A DNA stretch of 64,000 nucleotides from Flavobacterium ovatum (GCF_040703125.1 NZ_CP160035.1:558001-622000); one strand, 5' to 3'. Numbered from the stretch's first letter, positions 37,368 to 47,000 are shown. Translations and numbers: made by a program. Notes: generated from the sequence alone by a model not told the origin.

Positions 37368-40300
37368 TCAAAGATTAACAACATTAACAGTTTCTCCAAT
37401 ATAAATTAGCACCTTTTTAGTCACTTTATAATCCATTAACTCAATAGCCGATTGATAACTTTCTAATTGTTTTTGGTATTTAGGGTGATGCACTCCTGTT
37501 TTATAATCTAACAATAACATTTCGTTGTTTGGAGTTAAAACCATTCGATCTGGCTTAACCGTTTTACCCTCTTTCTGAATTATGGTTTGCTCGTTCATCA
37601 CTTCATTTCCTTCTTCAAAAAACACCATCAACTCTTTGTGACCAATAATTTCTTCTATGGTTTTTAGAACTGTTTCTTTTTGGCCTAAGTGGATCAAGCC
37701 CTCTTCAACAGCTTTTTCAATTGCAAAATCTATATCTTTTTTTGTTTTGACAAAGGACAAAATCTCATGTATGGTATTCCCATATTCAATAGACTCTTGT
37801 TGATGTGTTCCCCACATCAAAGCTTCGCGTTGTGCAATTTTAATGTTTTTAAAATCTAATGTTTCCTTTACTATTGGTATAATCTTAGATTTATCTACAT
37901 GTTTTTGAAAGGATGAAATTTTAGTTGGAATTCCTAATTCATAAATCAGCTTTTCATTCTCAAAAACATTTATACTTTTTAAATAATCAATAAAAAAAGT
38001 AGCCATATTATTCTCTTTAGCCTCTCCTTTGCTATCTAAATTCATACTCGAAATCACATACAATTGCTCTTCGGCACGGGTTAAGGCCACATACAATACG
38101 TTCACATTGTCTAATAATTCTTCTTGCTTTTTTTGGTCATAAACTAATTTAGCCTCTTCGCCAAATCCTTCTACCGCTTTATTATTATCAATCAACACCT
38201 TAGACAAACCTAACACCTTATCATCCGTATTTAACCATAATTTATCTTTGGGTTTCTTTGCATAATCCTCTTCTGCAAAAGGAAAAATCACCACCGGAAA
38301 CTCTAATCCTTTAGACTTATGAATGGTCATAATTCGCACGGCATTATTTCCTTCTGGTGACGGAATACTAAATTTACCCGAATTCTTATCCCAGAAATTC
38401 AAGAAATCTGCAATTCCAGCTTGATTACGGACATCACGTTCTAGAACAATGTCTAGAAAATATTGCACATAAGCAGAAGCCGTACTTTGTTCTGCATTTT
38501 TTAGGAATTTTGACAGTATAATCTCTACCGCCTCATACAGTGATTTTTTCCGAATGTCCTGAAACGAAAGTGTTAATTCGAATATTAGCAACCAAGTTTC
38601 AAAATCAGATTCATTTTTTAGTTCCATTCCTTTTAGAATGAAATCATGTGTTGGCAATTGATCTTGATTGTGCTCCGCTAGATAATACAAGAAATTAGCT
38701 TTAGCCTCGGCATCTGAATTATTATTGAGATACTGTAACAAATGAATGATAAAACGAACTTCGGTTGCGTTTTGAATCATTAAGGTCTCCGACGACAATA
38801 ATGGGATTTTTTGCTCGGTTAAATAATTGGCAACAGCGATTCCTTGAGATCGTTTTCGTGTCAAAATCACAATATCCTTGTATTCAAACCCTTGTCGTAA
38901 TACATTTTGAATAGTATTGAATGTAGCCTGAACAAATAAATCATCCTTACTTAAAAGTTCATCTTCATCCTCTTCAATTTCATCTAATTTTGGAATAAAA
39001 GAAATATTCACATAACCTCCTGTTTTATCATTTGACTTTTGATGCGAATGGTTTTCGTATAAATCTTTATAATCTGGATGCTCAAATTTAGAAGCTAATA
39101 ATTTAAAAAAAGCATTATTAAAATCAATGACTTCAGAATAGCTACGATAATTTTTATCTAAATGCACCAAGTCTTTATCTGGATTACTGAATGGATTACC
39201 AGTCTTACTTAAGTCAATAAATTGTTCTGCTTTACCACCACGCCAACGATAAATAGATTGTTTTGGGTCGCCCACAATCATCAAGGTTCCTTTATCACCA
39301 TAATCATCTTGACCCGAAAGAGCATTATCAATTAGTGGAAGTAGGTTTTGCCACTGCATCTCGGACGTGTCTTGGAATTCATCTATAAAAAAGTGGCGGT
39401 AGCGCTCTCCTAATCGTTCGTATATAAAAGGAGCGGGTTGGTTTTGAATTTCACGATGAATAATAGCGTTGAACTCAGAAATCGACAATACATTTTGTTC
39501 TTGTTGAATTTTTGCCAATTCATTACTGACCGTATTTAGTAATGAAAGTGGTGTAATATTTTTAAGAAAGGCTTTATAAAAATCACGTTTGGAGAAATTT
39601 TCATAAATTACTACGAGATTCTGCAGTAATTCAGGAATAATACTTTCTATTACATCACGGTCTTTGGCGGTTTTATTGATTTTTATATCGTCAAACTCAT
39701 GGTAAGTTTTGTTATTGGGATTAAATTTCCCATCTACAATACTCTGAAGGTGTTTTGGAAAATATTGTCCCGAAAATGATTTTAAATCGATGCCTTTTTG
39801 TTCAATTAAAGCCAAGGTATTTTGTGCCAAATCTTTATTTTTCGCCTCGATTTCTTTGCAAACTACGATGAGCTTCTTTTTGATTTCAACAAATTCAGCG
39901 ATATTTTTATCTTGAAAATGGAGGATTTCGGTACGATGATTTTCATTTAAAACCAATCTTCCCGTATCAAGAATTTCCCTCGAAATATCCCACGATTTAT
40001 CATCGTCGGTTTTTTCCATGGTGAAATCAATCAGTAACTGCGTGAGTGTAGGGTCTTCACCTGCTTGTGCAATGAGCGCATCTACGGCTTCTATTAATAA
40101 ATTCTCGGTATCCAAGGTGACTTCAAAAGTCATGGGCAGGTTCAAATCATGAGCGAAAGCACGAATTACTTTGTGCGTAAATTTATCTATAGTCGAAATA
40201 TCAAAAGCCGCATAATTGTGAATAATGTGCTTGATGATGTGCTGCGCCTTAATTTTGATTTGAATAACAGATAATTTGGTTTCCCAATCCTTGGTATCTT

Positions 40301-40547
40301 CCACTAGATTGTTCATCAAGTCTAGGGCTTTGGGCGAAGGTTCATCTTTAGCAAACTCAGACAAGCTCCCTACAATACGGGTTTTCATTTCGTGTACCGC
40401 CTTGTTGGTAAAGGTGATGGCCAAAATGTTACGATAAGCATCATTTTTGGGTGCGGTAAGAATAATTTTGAGGTATTCTTTGACCAAGGCATAGGTTTTA
40501 CCGGAACCTGCAGATGCGTCGTATATGGAGAAGGAATGTCTTTGCAT
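37368..40547 (-). CDS. addA: AddA/RecB-like UvrD-family helicase-nuclease
   Basis: A 1059-residue SF1A helicase-nuclease. Walker A is DASAGSGKTYALVKEY at the N-terminus, then FAITFTNKAVHEMK-type motif Ia, FIDEFQDTSEMQW (motif II), IVGDPKQSIYRWRGG (III), IMTIHKSKGLEFPVV (V) and VLYVALTRAEEQLY (VI). The C-terminal nuclease has KPDRMVL and LLLDYKTG. The start at 40547 is chosen over 40631 because the extra codons fall in a GATTnnn heptad repeat. It is expected to work with AddB in recombinational repair. Confidence 0.9.
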   Translation of the reverse strand: MQRHSFSIYDASAGSGKTYALVKEYLKIILTAPKNDAYRNILAITFTNKAVHEMKTRIVGSLSEFAKDEPSPKALDLMNNLVEDTKDWETKLSVIQIKIKAQHIIKHIIHNYAAFDISTIDKFTHKVIRAFAHDLNLPMTFEVTLDTENLLIEAVDALIAQAGEDPTLTQLLIDFTMEKTDDDKSWDISREILDTGRLVLNENHRTEILHFQDKNIAEFVEIKKKLIVVCKEIEAKNKDLAQNTLALIEQKGIDLKSFSGQYFPKHLQSIVDGKFNPNNKTYHEFDDIKINKTAKDRDVIESIIPELLQNLVVIYENFSKRDFYKAFLKNITPLSLLNTVSNELAKIQQEQNVLSISEFNAIIHREIQNQPAPFIYERLGERYRHFFIDEFQDTSEMQWQNLLPLIDNALSGQDDYGDKGTLMIVGDPKQSIYRWRGGKAEQFIDLSKTGNPFSNPDKDLVHLDKNYRSYSEVIDFNNAFFKLLASKFEHPDYKDLYENHSHQKSNDKTGGYVNISFIPKLDEIEEDEDELLSKDDLFVQATFNTIQNVLRQGFEYKDIVILTRKRSQGIAVANYLTEQKIPLLSSETLMIQNATEVRFIIHLLQYLNNNSDAEAKANFLYYLAEHNQDQLPTHDFILKGMELKNESDFETWLLIFELTLSFQDIRKKSLYEAVEIILSKFLKNAEQSTASAYVQYFLDIVLERDVRNQAGIADFLNFWDKNSGKFSIPSPEGNNAVRIMTIHKSKGLEFPVVIFPFAEEDYAKKPKDKLWLNTDDKVLGLSKVLIDNNKAVEGFGEEAKLVYDQKKQEELLDNVNVLYVALTRAEEQLYVISSMNLDSKGEAKENNMATFFIDYLKSINVFENEKLIYELGIPTKISSFQKHVDKSKIIPIVKETLDFKNIKIAQREALMWGTHQQESIEYGNTIHEILSFVKTKKDIDFAIEKAVEEGLIHLGQKETVLKTIEEIIGHKELMVFFEEGNEVMNEQTIIQKEGKTVKPDRMVLTPNNEMLLLDYKTGVHHPKYQKQLESYQSAIELMDYKVTKKVLIYIGETVNVVNL

Positions 40548-40585
40548 TTTGATTAACGATTTTTGATTAACGATTTTTGATTTTT
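40548..40585 (+). repeat. GATTnnn heptad array upstream of addA
   Basis: Five heptamers alternate GATTAAC and GATTTTT (40551-40585), directly in front of the addA start. Confidence 0.75.
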
Positions 40586-40729
40586 GAAGTACACTTCCTT
40601 TGAATTTATAGATTTTGCTTCCTACCACCAAATCTGCAATCGTTCATCGTTACTTTTCAATCAAAAATATATTAAAGTACCAAAGTTGTTTTTTTTGGAA
40701 ACTATATTCCCTGTTATCACCATGCCCTA

Positions 40730-40806
40730 GCCCCGATAGGAGCGGCATCCTTTTCTTGCCTTTTTTTGACAAGAAAAGATAAAGCGGATAGCGGGAAATA
40801 GCTCCT
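40730..40806 (+). repeat. Interspersed repeat of the AGCCCCGATAGGAGCGG family
   Basis: Begins CATGCCCTAGCCCCGATAGG, contains the perfect stem CTTTTCTTG (40750-40758)/CAAGAAAAG (40770-40778) and ends AAAGCGGATAGCGGGAAATA then GCTCC. The stem differs in sequence from other copies while the flanking boxes are kept. Confidence 0.65.
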
Positions 40807-40834
40807 GAAAAAACTTTGACTCTTTAGGTTTTTG

Positions 40835-40842
40835 TATTTTTG
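40835..40842 (+). promoter_or_regulatory. Bacteroidota -7 box upstream of rbfA
   Basis: TATTTTTG, 34 bases before the rbfA ATG, with TTG at 40816-40818 at a short 16-base spacing. A second TATTTTTG at 40865-40872 is too close to the ATG for a leader. Confidence 0.45.
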
Positions 40843-40876
40843 CTTATATAATGTTTAAAAGTAGTATTTTTGCAGT

Positions 40877-41269
40877 ATGGAAACAAATAGACAGAAAAAA
40901 ATAGGTGGGGTAATCCAAAAAGATTTGGTGGATATCTTGCAAGGTGAAGTGAGAAAAAATGGAGTGACCAATTTAATTATTTCGGTATCAAAAGTGGCTG
41001 TGACTTCAGATTTGTCTGTGGCAACGGTATATTTGAGTATTTTTCCTCAGGAAAAAGCACAAGAAATTTTAGAAGGAATTAAGTCGAATAGCAAAATAAT
41101 TAAGCATGATTTGGCACAACGCGTAAGCAAGCAATTGAGACGCGTGCCTAACTTGGTTTTCTTTGTGGATGACTCCTTGGATTATATTGAGAAAATCAAT
41201 AATGCCATGAAAAATCAAGAGAATCCGATTGAAAACAGAGATTTATTAGACAAACGAAGATTTCAATAA
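40877..41269 (+). CDS. rbfA: Ribosome-binding factor A
   Basis: A 130-residue KH-fold protein that assists late 30S maturation. The start METNRQKKIGGVIQKDLVDIL, central VTSDLSVATVYLSIF and late LRRVPNLVFFVDDSLDYIEKIN are the family signatures. The next gene starts 3 bases later at a TTG, so both are likely in one transcript. Confidence 0.94.
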   Translation: METNRQKKIGGVIQKDLVDILQGEVRKNGVTNLIISVSKVAVTSDLSVATVYLSIFPQEKAQEILEGIKSNSKIIKHDLAQRVSKQLRRVPNLVFFVDDSLDYIEKINNAMKNQENPIENRDLLDKRRFQ

Positions 41270-41272
41270 AGT

Positions 41273-42472
41273 TTGAATTTCCCGCTATATATAGCCCACC
41301 GCTACATTCGGAGCAATAGTAAAAACAGCGCCATCAATATCATCAATCGCATTGCGAGTATGGGAATTATTGTAGGCGCTATGGCTTTGTTTGTGGTTTT
41401 GTCTGTGTTTAGCGGGTTGAAAGAATTTAGCCTTTCGTTTACGAATAATATTGATCCCGATTTGAAAATTAGCAGTACGCTTGGCAAATCATTTGAGATG
41501 ACTCCTTCGCAAGAAAATCAAATTAAGAAAATTACTGGCATCGCCTCTTTCTCCAAAATTATTGAGGAACGTGTTTTGTTTGTTTATGATGACAAACAGG
41601 AAGTGACTTATTTGAAAGGTGTGGATTCTCAATTCACCAAAGTCAATCCGATTGTTGAATCGCTGTATAACGGACAATGGTTTGAATACAATACGGCTCA
41701 AGTTGTTGTGGGGTATGGACTGGCGCAGAAATTTTCGATGGGGTTATTGGATTTTAATACGAACCTAGAAGTTTTTGTTCCAAAGCCAGGAAGAGGAGGT
41801 ATCAACTCAGCTGATGATGCGTTTAATAAAACTATCATTTACCCAATAGGAATTTATGCTATAAGTGAAGATTTAGATTCTAAATATGTTTTTGCTGATT
41901 TGAGAATGGCTCAAGATTTACTGGAATACAATAGAAATCAGGTTTCGGGCATTGAATTTAAAGAAAAACCCGGAGCTGATGAAACGGCAATTACAGCTCA
42001 ATTGAATGCTATTTTCAAAAATAAAATCACGGTAAAAAATAGAGCACAACTTAATGAGTCGCTTTACAAAATGTTGAATACGGAGAATATTGCCGTTTAT
42101 TTGATTTTTACTTTGGTGATTATTATTGCACTTTTTAACTTGATTGGCGCATTAATCATGATGATTTTGGACAAAAAAGGAAACTTGAAAACCCTTTTTA
42201 ACTTAGGAGTCGAGATCAAAAGTTTGCGAAAAATATTCTTATTACAAGGAACGTTGTTAAGCTTTTTTGGTGGCCTTATTGGTCTATCGCTCGGAATTGT
42301 AATTGTGCTTTTTCAGGAATATTATGAACTAATCATGATTACTCCAACTTTGCCTTACCCTGTAGTGTTTTCGCTTGAGAACGTGGTTATCGTGATGGGA
42401 ACGATTATGGTTCTTGGCTTTATCGCTTCGTTGATTGCGAGTAGTCGAGTGAGCGAGAAGTTGCTGGATTAG
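41273..42472 (+). CDS. ABC transporter permease, LolC/LolE (FtsX) type
   Basis: A 399-residue inner-membrane protein with an N-terminal helix (ASMGIIVGAMALFVVLSVFSGL), a large periplasmic domain (about 50-255) and three C-terminal helices typical of FtsX-like permeases. Sequence and topology fit lipoprotein-releasing LolC/E permeases. Translation seems to start at TTG 41273, giving MNFPLYIAHRYIRS, the family's usual beginning; the next ATG would remove the first segment. The ATPase partner is not encoded nearby. Confidence 0.87.
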   Translation: MNFPLYIAHRYIRSNSKNSAINIINRIASMGIIVGAMALFVVLSVFSGLKEFSLSFTNNIDPDLKISSTLGKSFEMTPSQENQIKKITGIASFSKIIEERVLFVYDDKQEVTYLKGVDSQFTKVNPIVESLYNGQWFEYNTAQVVVGYGLAQKFSMGLLDFNTNLEVFVPKPGRGGINSADDAFNKTIIYPIGIYAISEDLDSKYVFADLRMAQDLLEYNRNQVSGIEFKEKPGADETAITAQLNAIFKNKITVKNRAQLNESLYKMLNTENIAVYLIFTLVIIIALFNLIGALIMMILDKKGNLKTLFNLGVEIKSLRKIFLLQGTLLSFFGGLIGLSLGIVIVLFQEYYELIMITPTLPYPVVFSLENVVIVMGTIMVLGFIASLIASSRVSEKLLD

Positions 42473-42480
42473 AAAAAAAT

Positions 42481-42522
42481 GATTAACGATTGGTGATTAA
42501 CGATTGGTGATTTTTGATTTAA
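42481..42522 (+). repeat. GATTnnn heptad array
   Basis: Six consecutive heptamers: GATTAAC, GATTGGT, GATTAAC, GATTGGT, GATTTTT, GATTTAA, just after the permease stop. Confidence 0.8.
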
Positions 42523-42532
42523 AAAAAAGACG

Positions 42533-42578
42533 AATTCCACTAATTGACACGAAATTATGGGTGTAAATTAGTGGAATT
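42533..42578. repeat. 13-bp inverted repeat between convergent genes
   Basis: AATTCCACTAATT (42533-42545) pairs with AATTAGTGGAATT (42566-42578). It may act as a bidirectional terminator for the permease gene and dusB, or be a remnant of the CACGAAT-type repeat. Confidence 0.55.
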
Positions 42579-42606
42579 TATATTAACTGTTTTATCTTAA
42601 TATTAA

Positions 42607-43599
42607 TTATACCGCTTCGTAATCGGCGTAAACTTGTTCGATTTCGTTTAGAATAGCAAACAGCTCTAATGGATTGTCTTCGGTAACCAATTTTTGTTTG
42701 AAAGGTTTGAACGAATGAATTCCTTTGAAATAATTGGTATAATGAGGACGAGTTTCTACAATTCCTAAACGTTCGCCTTTCCATTCCATTGCCCAGGTTA
42801 GGTGGTTACGTACGGCTTCTACTCTATCGACTACGGTTGGTTTTGCCAAGTGCTCACCAGTTTTGAAGAAATGTTTAATTTCGTTGAAAATCCAAGGGTA
42901 ACCAATGGCTGCACGGCCAATCATGATTCCGTCAATGCCGTATTCATTTTTATAGTGTAATGCTTTTTCGGGGCTGTCGATATCTCCATTTCCGAAAATA
43001 GGCATGGTGATTCTTGGGTTGTTTTTGACGCGGGCAATATGTGACCAGTCGGAATGACCTTTGTACATCTGCGCTCTTGTACGGGCGTGAATGCTCAAAG
43101 CGGCAACACCAATATCTTGTAAACGCTCGGCAACCTCATCAATATTGATGGAATTATCATCCCAACCCAATCGGGTTTTTACGGTTACGGGTAAATGAGT
43201 ACTATCGATAACGGCTTGGGTTAAGCGAATCATTAAATCAACATCTTTAAGAACTCCAGCTCCAGCTCCTTTGCAAACTACTTTCTTGACGGGACAACCA
43301 AAATTGATGTCAATAATATCGGGGTTTACGGCAGAAACAATTTTTGAAGACAAGGCCATGGCTTCTTCGTCACCACCAAAAATCTGGATTCCGACTGGGC
43401 GTTCATAGTCGAAGATGTCTAATTTCATTCGGCTTTTGATGGCGTCACGGATAAGACCTTCGGATGAAATAAATTCAGAGTACATCATATCGGCACCATG
43501 CATCTTACACAATCTACGGTAGGGCGGATCGCTCACGTCCTCCATGGGTGCAAGTAGTAATGGGAAATCTGGTAATTCTATGTTGCCAATCTTAATCAT
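42607..43599 (-). CDS. dusB: tRNA-dihydrouridine synthase DusB
   Basis: A 330-residue flavin enzyme reducing uridine in the tRNA D-loop. TIM-barrel motifs: LAPMEDVSDPPYRRLC, IDINFGCPVKKVVCKGAGAG (catalytic Cys in VVCKGAG), VTVKTRLGWDD, IHARTRAQMYKG, NGDIDSPEKAL and GIMIGRAAIGYPWIF. The fold ends with the helical tRNA-binding domain. Full length, apparently monocistronic. Confidence 0.94.
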   Translation of the reverse strand: MIKIGNIELPDFPLLLAPMEDVSDPPYRRLCKMHGADMMYSEFISSEGLIRDAIKSRMKLDIFDYERPVGIQIFGGDEEAMALSSKIVSAVNPDIIDINFGCPVKKVVCKGAGAGVLKDVDLMIRLTQAVIDSTHLPVTVKTRLGWDDNSINIDEVAERLQDIGVAALSIHARTRAQMYKGHSDWSHIARVKNNPRITMPIFGNGDIDSPEKALHYKNEYGIDGIMIGRAAIGYPWIFNEIKHFFKTGEHLAKPTVVDRVEAVRNHLTWAMEWKGERLGIVETRPHYTNYFKGIHSFKPFKQKLVTEDNPLELFAILNEIEQVYADYEAV

Positions 43600-43801
43600 C
43601 TGCTTAAATTTTGTGCAAAATTACGCTTTTTAAGAGAATAGAAAAAAGATTAAAGAATAAAGCCTTCGTAATATAGTTTTTAGTAGGTTATTTCGTTTCG
43701 CAAAGACGCACAAAGAAGACGCAGAGATGCGCAAAATAATAAAAAAATAATGAGCTTTTCTAAACTTTAAAATCTTTGTCATTGGTTTGTACTATAAGAC
43801 T

Positions 43802-43830
43802 TTGAAGCTACCGAATTTAGCGTATATTTG
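43802..43830 (+). promoter_or_regulatory. Predicted lepA promoter
   Basis: TTG (43802-43804), 18-base spacer and TATATTTG (43823-43830) fit the Bacteroidota consensus. It lies about 190 bases before the lepA ATG, so the repeat element would be in the leader. Confidence 0.6.
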
Positions 43831-43874
43831 CAGATTAATTGTCTGGTTTTGCGTGAGGGATAGTAGTGGAGCTC

Positions 43875-43930
43875 TTTTTTATTTTTCAATTGCCACGGGT
43901 TTAAACCCGTGGCAATTGAAAAATAAAAAA
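43875..43930. repeat. 56-bp perfect palindrome
   Basis: Two perfect 28-base arms meet at 43902/43903 with no loop. The centre is CGGGTTTAAACCCG and the outer part AT-rich. It can form a cruciform, or a long hairpin in RNA. Confidence 0.9.
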
Positions 43931-44023
43931 AGCGGGAACGATTAGCCCGACGGCTCCCGACCCTTCGGGATTCTGCCGGCACGCCCTAATTGAGACGACA
44001 TACATTATTGATATTTAGATAGA

Positions 44024-45820
44024 ATGAAAAAAATAAGGAATTTTTGCATTATTGCACACATTGACCACGGTAAAAGTACGCTTGCTGACCGTTTGCTTGG
44101 GGCAACTCAAACTGTGACGGCTCGTGAAGAGAAGGCGCAATTGCTGGATAACATGGACTTGGAACGTGAACGTGGAATTACGATTAAGAGTCATGCAATC
44201 CAAATGGAATACACTTATAAGGGAGAGGAATATATCCTGAATTTGATTGATACTCCGGGACACGTCGATTTTTCGTATGAGGTTTCGCGTTCGATTGCGG
44301 CTTGTGAAGGAGCCCTTTTGATTGTTGATGCAGCACAAAGTATCCAAGCACAAACGATTTCAAATTTATATTTGGCGTTGGAAAATGACTTGGAAATTAT
44401 TCCGGTTTTGAATAAAGTTGATTTACCATCGGCGAATCCTGAAGAGGTAAGTGATGATATTATTGATTTGCTAGGTTGTAAATTGGAGGATATTATTCAT
44501 GCTTCGGGAAAAACAGGTTTTGGTGTCGAAAATATTTTAGCAGCGATTATTGAAAAAATCCCCCCACCAAAAGGAAATATCGATGAGCCGTTACAGGCTT
44601 TGATTTTTGACTCGCATTACAATCCATTTCGTGGTATTGAAGTAATTTTCCGTGTGAAAAACGGACAAATTAAAAAAGGTCAGAAGATAAAATTCATGGC
44701 TACCGGCAATGAATATTTTGCAGACGAAATTGGTACGTTGAAATTGAACCAAGTTCCGAAACAAGTGATTTCGGCTGGTGATGTTGGATACTTGATATCT
44801 GGAATTAAAGAAGCAAAAGAAGTAAAAGTAGGAGATACGTTGACGGATGCGAAAGTACCGACAACGAATATAATTAAGGGTTTTGAAGATGTAAAACCAA
44901 TGGTTTTTGCTGGAATTTACCCTGTAGATACTGAGGATTATGAAGAGTTGAGAAACTCGATGGAAAAACTACAATTGAACGATGCGTCGTTGGTGTTTTT
45001 ACCAGAAAGCTCTGCGGCTTTAGGGTTTGGTTTCCGTTGTGGATTCTTAGGAATGTTGCACATGGAGATTATCCAAGAGCGTTTGGAGCGTGAGTTTAAC
45101 ATGACAGTAATTACTACTGTTCCTAACGTTTCGTATCATGCTTACACCAAAAAGGAGCCTGATACGATTTTGATTGTAAACAATCCATCTGACTTGCCTG
45201 AGCCTTCTCGTTTGGATCATGTGGAAGAGCCTTTTATCAAAGCGACTATCATCACGAAGTCTGATTATGTTGGTAACGTAATGAGTTTATGTATCGAAAA
45301 ACGTGGTTTGATTACCAACCAAACGTATTTGACAACGGAACGTGTTGAATTGACTTTTGACATGCCTCTAGCAGAGATTGTATTTGATTTTTATGACCGC
45401 TTGAAGACTGTATCTAAAGGATATGCTTCCTTTGATTATACACCAATTGGAATGAGAACGTCTAGTTTGGTGAAAGTCGATATATTATTGAATGCTACTA
45501 TTGTCGATGCTTTATCGTCATTAATGCACACGGACAACGCTTACTCTATTGGTAAAAAGATGTGTGAGAAGTTGAGAGAATTGATTCCGAGACAACAATT
45601 TGATATTCCGATTCAAGCGGCGATTGGGGTGAAAGTGATTTCGCGTGAAACCATCAAAGCGTTACGTAAAGATGTTACTGCCAAATGTTATGGTGGGGAT
45701 ATTTCGAGAAAACGTAAGTTATTGGAGAAACAGAAAAAAGGTAAAAAACGTATGAGACTTGTAGGGAATGTTGAGATTCCGCAAGAAGCGTTTATGGCTG
45801 TTTTGAAATTGAATGATTAA
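44024..45820 (+). CDS. lepA: Elongation factor 4 (LepA)
   Basis: A 598-residue translational GTPase that acts on stalled or incorrectly translocated ribosomes. G1 is [18 protein letters not shown], then [21 protein letters not shown] (G3) and [11 protein letters not shown] (G4). EF-G-like domains follow and the LepA-specific C-terminal domain ends in [25 protein letters not shown]. Full length. A hairpin terminator follows. Confidence 0.97.
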   Translation: MKKIRNFCIIAHIDHGKSTLADRLLGATQTVTAREEKAQLLDNMDLERERGITIKSHAIQMEYTYKGEEYILNLIDTPGHVDFSYEVSRSIAACEGALLIVDAAQSIQAQTISNLYLALENDLEIIPVLNKVDLPSANPEEVSDDIIDLLGCKLEDIIHASGKTGFGVENILAAIIEKIPPPKGNIDEPLQALIFDSHYNPFRGIEVIFRVKNGQIKKGQKIKFMATGNEYFADEIGTLKLNQVPKQVISAGDVGYLISGIKEAKEVKVGDTLTDAKVPTTNIIKGFEDVKPMVFAGIYPVDTEDYEELRNSMEKLQLNDASLVFLPESSAALGFGFRCGFLGMLHMEIIQERLEREFNMTVITTVPNVSYHAYTKKEPDTILIVNNPSDLPEPSRLDHVEEPFIKATIITKSDYVGNVMSLCIEKRGLITNQTYLTTERVELTFDMPLAEIVFDFYDRLKTVSKGYASFDYTPIGMRTSSLVKVDILLNATIVDALSSLMHTDNAYSIGKKMCEKLRELIPRQQFDIPIQAAIGVKVISRETIKALRKDVTAKCYGGDISRKRKLLEKQKKGKKRMRLVGNVEIPQEAFMAVLKLND

Positions 45821-45854
45821 TTTTTTTTGAATAAAGAAAATAGACTATAGAGAG

Positions 45855-45887
45855 AACCTGATGATGTACAATTATCAGGTTTTTTTA
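45855..45887 (+). terminator. Terminator after lepA
   Basis: AACCTGAT pairs with ATCAGGTT around an 11-base loop, followed by a T run. Confidence 0.75.
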
Positions 45888-45920
45888 TGATTTATATTTT
45901 CAATTCTATTATAGAGTAAA

Positions 45921-46853
45921 CTATTTATCCTTCAACCACTCAAACAATCTTTTGGCATCTTCTGGCTTAAATAATTGTGTACCTTCGTTCATCGTTGCAG
46001 CAGACCCGCAAGCTACTCCCCAACGAATGACTTCTTGTAAACTTTTATTTTGCGACAATGCCCAAGTAATTCCTCCCACCATACTATCTCCAGCACCTAC
46101 AGTACTTTTTTTAACTACATTGGGAGCTGGTACATATTCATACAGATCTTTAGTAACCAAAACAGCACCTTGTGGACCGAGTGAAACCACCACTATTTCG
46201 GCGCCACCTTTTTCAATAATTTGTTTTGCCGCCTGATTAACTTCCTCCATTTCGAGTTTTTCGACTCCAATTAATTTTGCTAGTTCTCCTACGTTTGGTT
46301 TTATCAGATAAGCTCCTACTTCTAAGATTTTAGCCAGTGCCTCTCCAGAAGTATCTACGATGAGTTTCGAGTTATTTTTCTTCGCAATTTGCGCGACTTT
46401 CTGATAAAAATCTGTTGACAATCCTTCGTTCAAACTTCCACTAGCTACCAGAAATTTGGTTTCCACCTTTTCAATTATTGCTAATATTGTTTTTACTTCT
46501 GCGTCGTCAATTTTACCACCTGAGAATCCAAAACGATATTGCAAATTAGTATGATCGTCTACTGCCACAAAGCTTTCTCTTGTCCAATTTTGAACTGAAA
46601 TTGCTTGAGAGAAAATGTTTTCTTTGGCAATTAAATCTTCCAATAATTGCCCTGTTGCTCCACCCGAAGTGTAAACCGCTACTGATGTACCGCCTAAACG
46701 CGCAATTGCTTTAGATACATTGATTCCACCTCCACCAGCATCAAATCTAGGCTCAGCACATCTAATCTTCTGCTCTGCTACTAATCCTTTAAAATGAGTA
46801 CTTTTATCCAAAGCGGGATTTACTGTAAGGGTGACAATATCAACTAAGTTCAT
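45921..46853 (-). CDS. 1-phosphofructokinase family hexose kinase
   Basis: A 310-residue ribokinase-fold sugar kinase. It begins IVTLTVNPALDKST, contains the DAGGGGINVSKAIARLGG substrate loop near 40 and the catalytic TVGAGDSMVGGI motif near 250. These group it with FruK, PfkB and LacC phosphosugar kinases. The substrate could be fructose 1-phosphate, fructose 6-phosphate or tagatose 6-phosphate; no sugar transport gene is near enough to decide. Apparently a single-gene unit. Confidence 0.87.
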   Translation of the reverse strand: MNLVDIVTLTVNPALDKSTHFKGLVAEQKIRCAEPRFDAGGGGINVSKAIARLGGTSVAVYTSGGATGQLLEDLIAKENIFSQAISVQNWTRESFVAVDDHTNLQYRFGFSGGKIDDAEVKTILAIIEKVETKFLVASGSLNEGLSTDFYQKVAQIAKKNNSKLIVDTSGEALAKILEVGAYLIKPNVGELAKLIGVEKLEMEEVNQAAKQIIEKGGAEIVVVSLGPQGAVLVTKDLYEYVPAPNVVKKSTVGAGDSMVGGITWALSQNKSLQEVIRWGVACGSAATMNEGTQLFKPEDAKRLFEWLKDK

Positions 46854-46927
46854 GTTTGTTGTTTTAATAATTTAAAGGTGCAAAAAAATACCCAATAACC
46901 ATAAATTTTATAGGGGGTATTTCTTTG

Positions 46928-46935
46928 TATATTTG
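46928..46935 (+). promoter_or_regulatory. Bacteroidota -7 box (TATATTTG)
   Basis: TATATTTG in the divergent spacer, 65 bases before the thiL ATG. No clear -33. Confidence 0.4.
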
Positions 46936-47000
46936 CAATCTAAATTTTAGATATAATTATTTTAGTAATTGAAGTGTAAACTTCACTCCTTATAGAAGCC

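Larger units (their letters stand above)
43600..44023. other. lepA leader region with repeats
   Basis: No gene. It holds AAAGACGCACAAAG-type short repeats (about 43695-43730), the predicted lepA promoter, and an element of about 140 bp (43850-43990) beginning GCGTGAGGGATAGTAGTGGAG, including the 56-bp palindrome, then GGGAACGATTAGCCCGAC and a CCCGAC/TTCGGG hairpin. Confidence 0.6.

Noticed and set aside
46854..47000. TPP riboswitch before thiL
   Set aside because: The spacer is short and lacks the conserved CUGAGA and ACCUGA-type elements; only a -7 box is visible.
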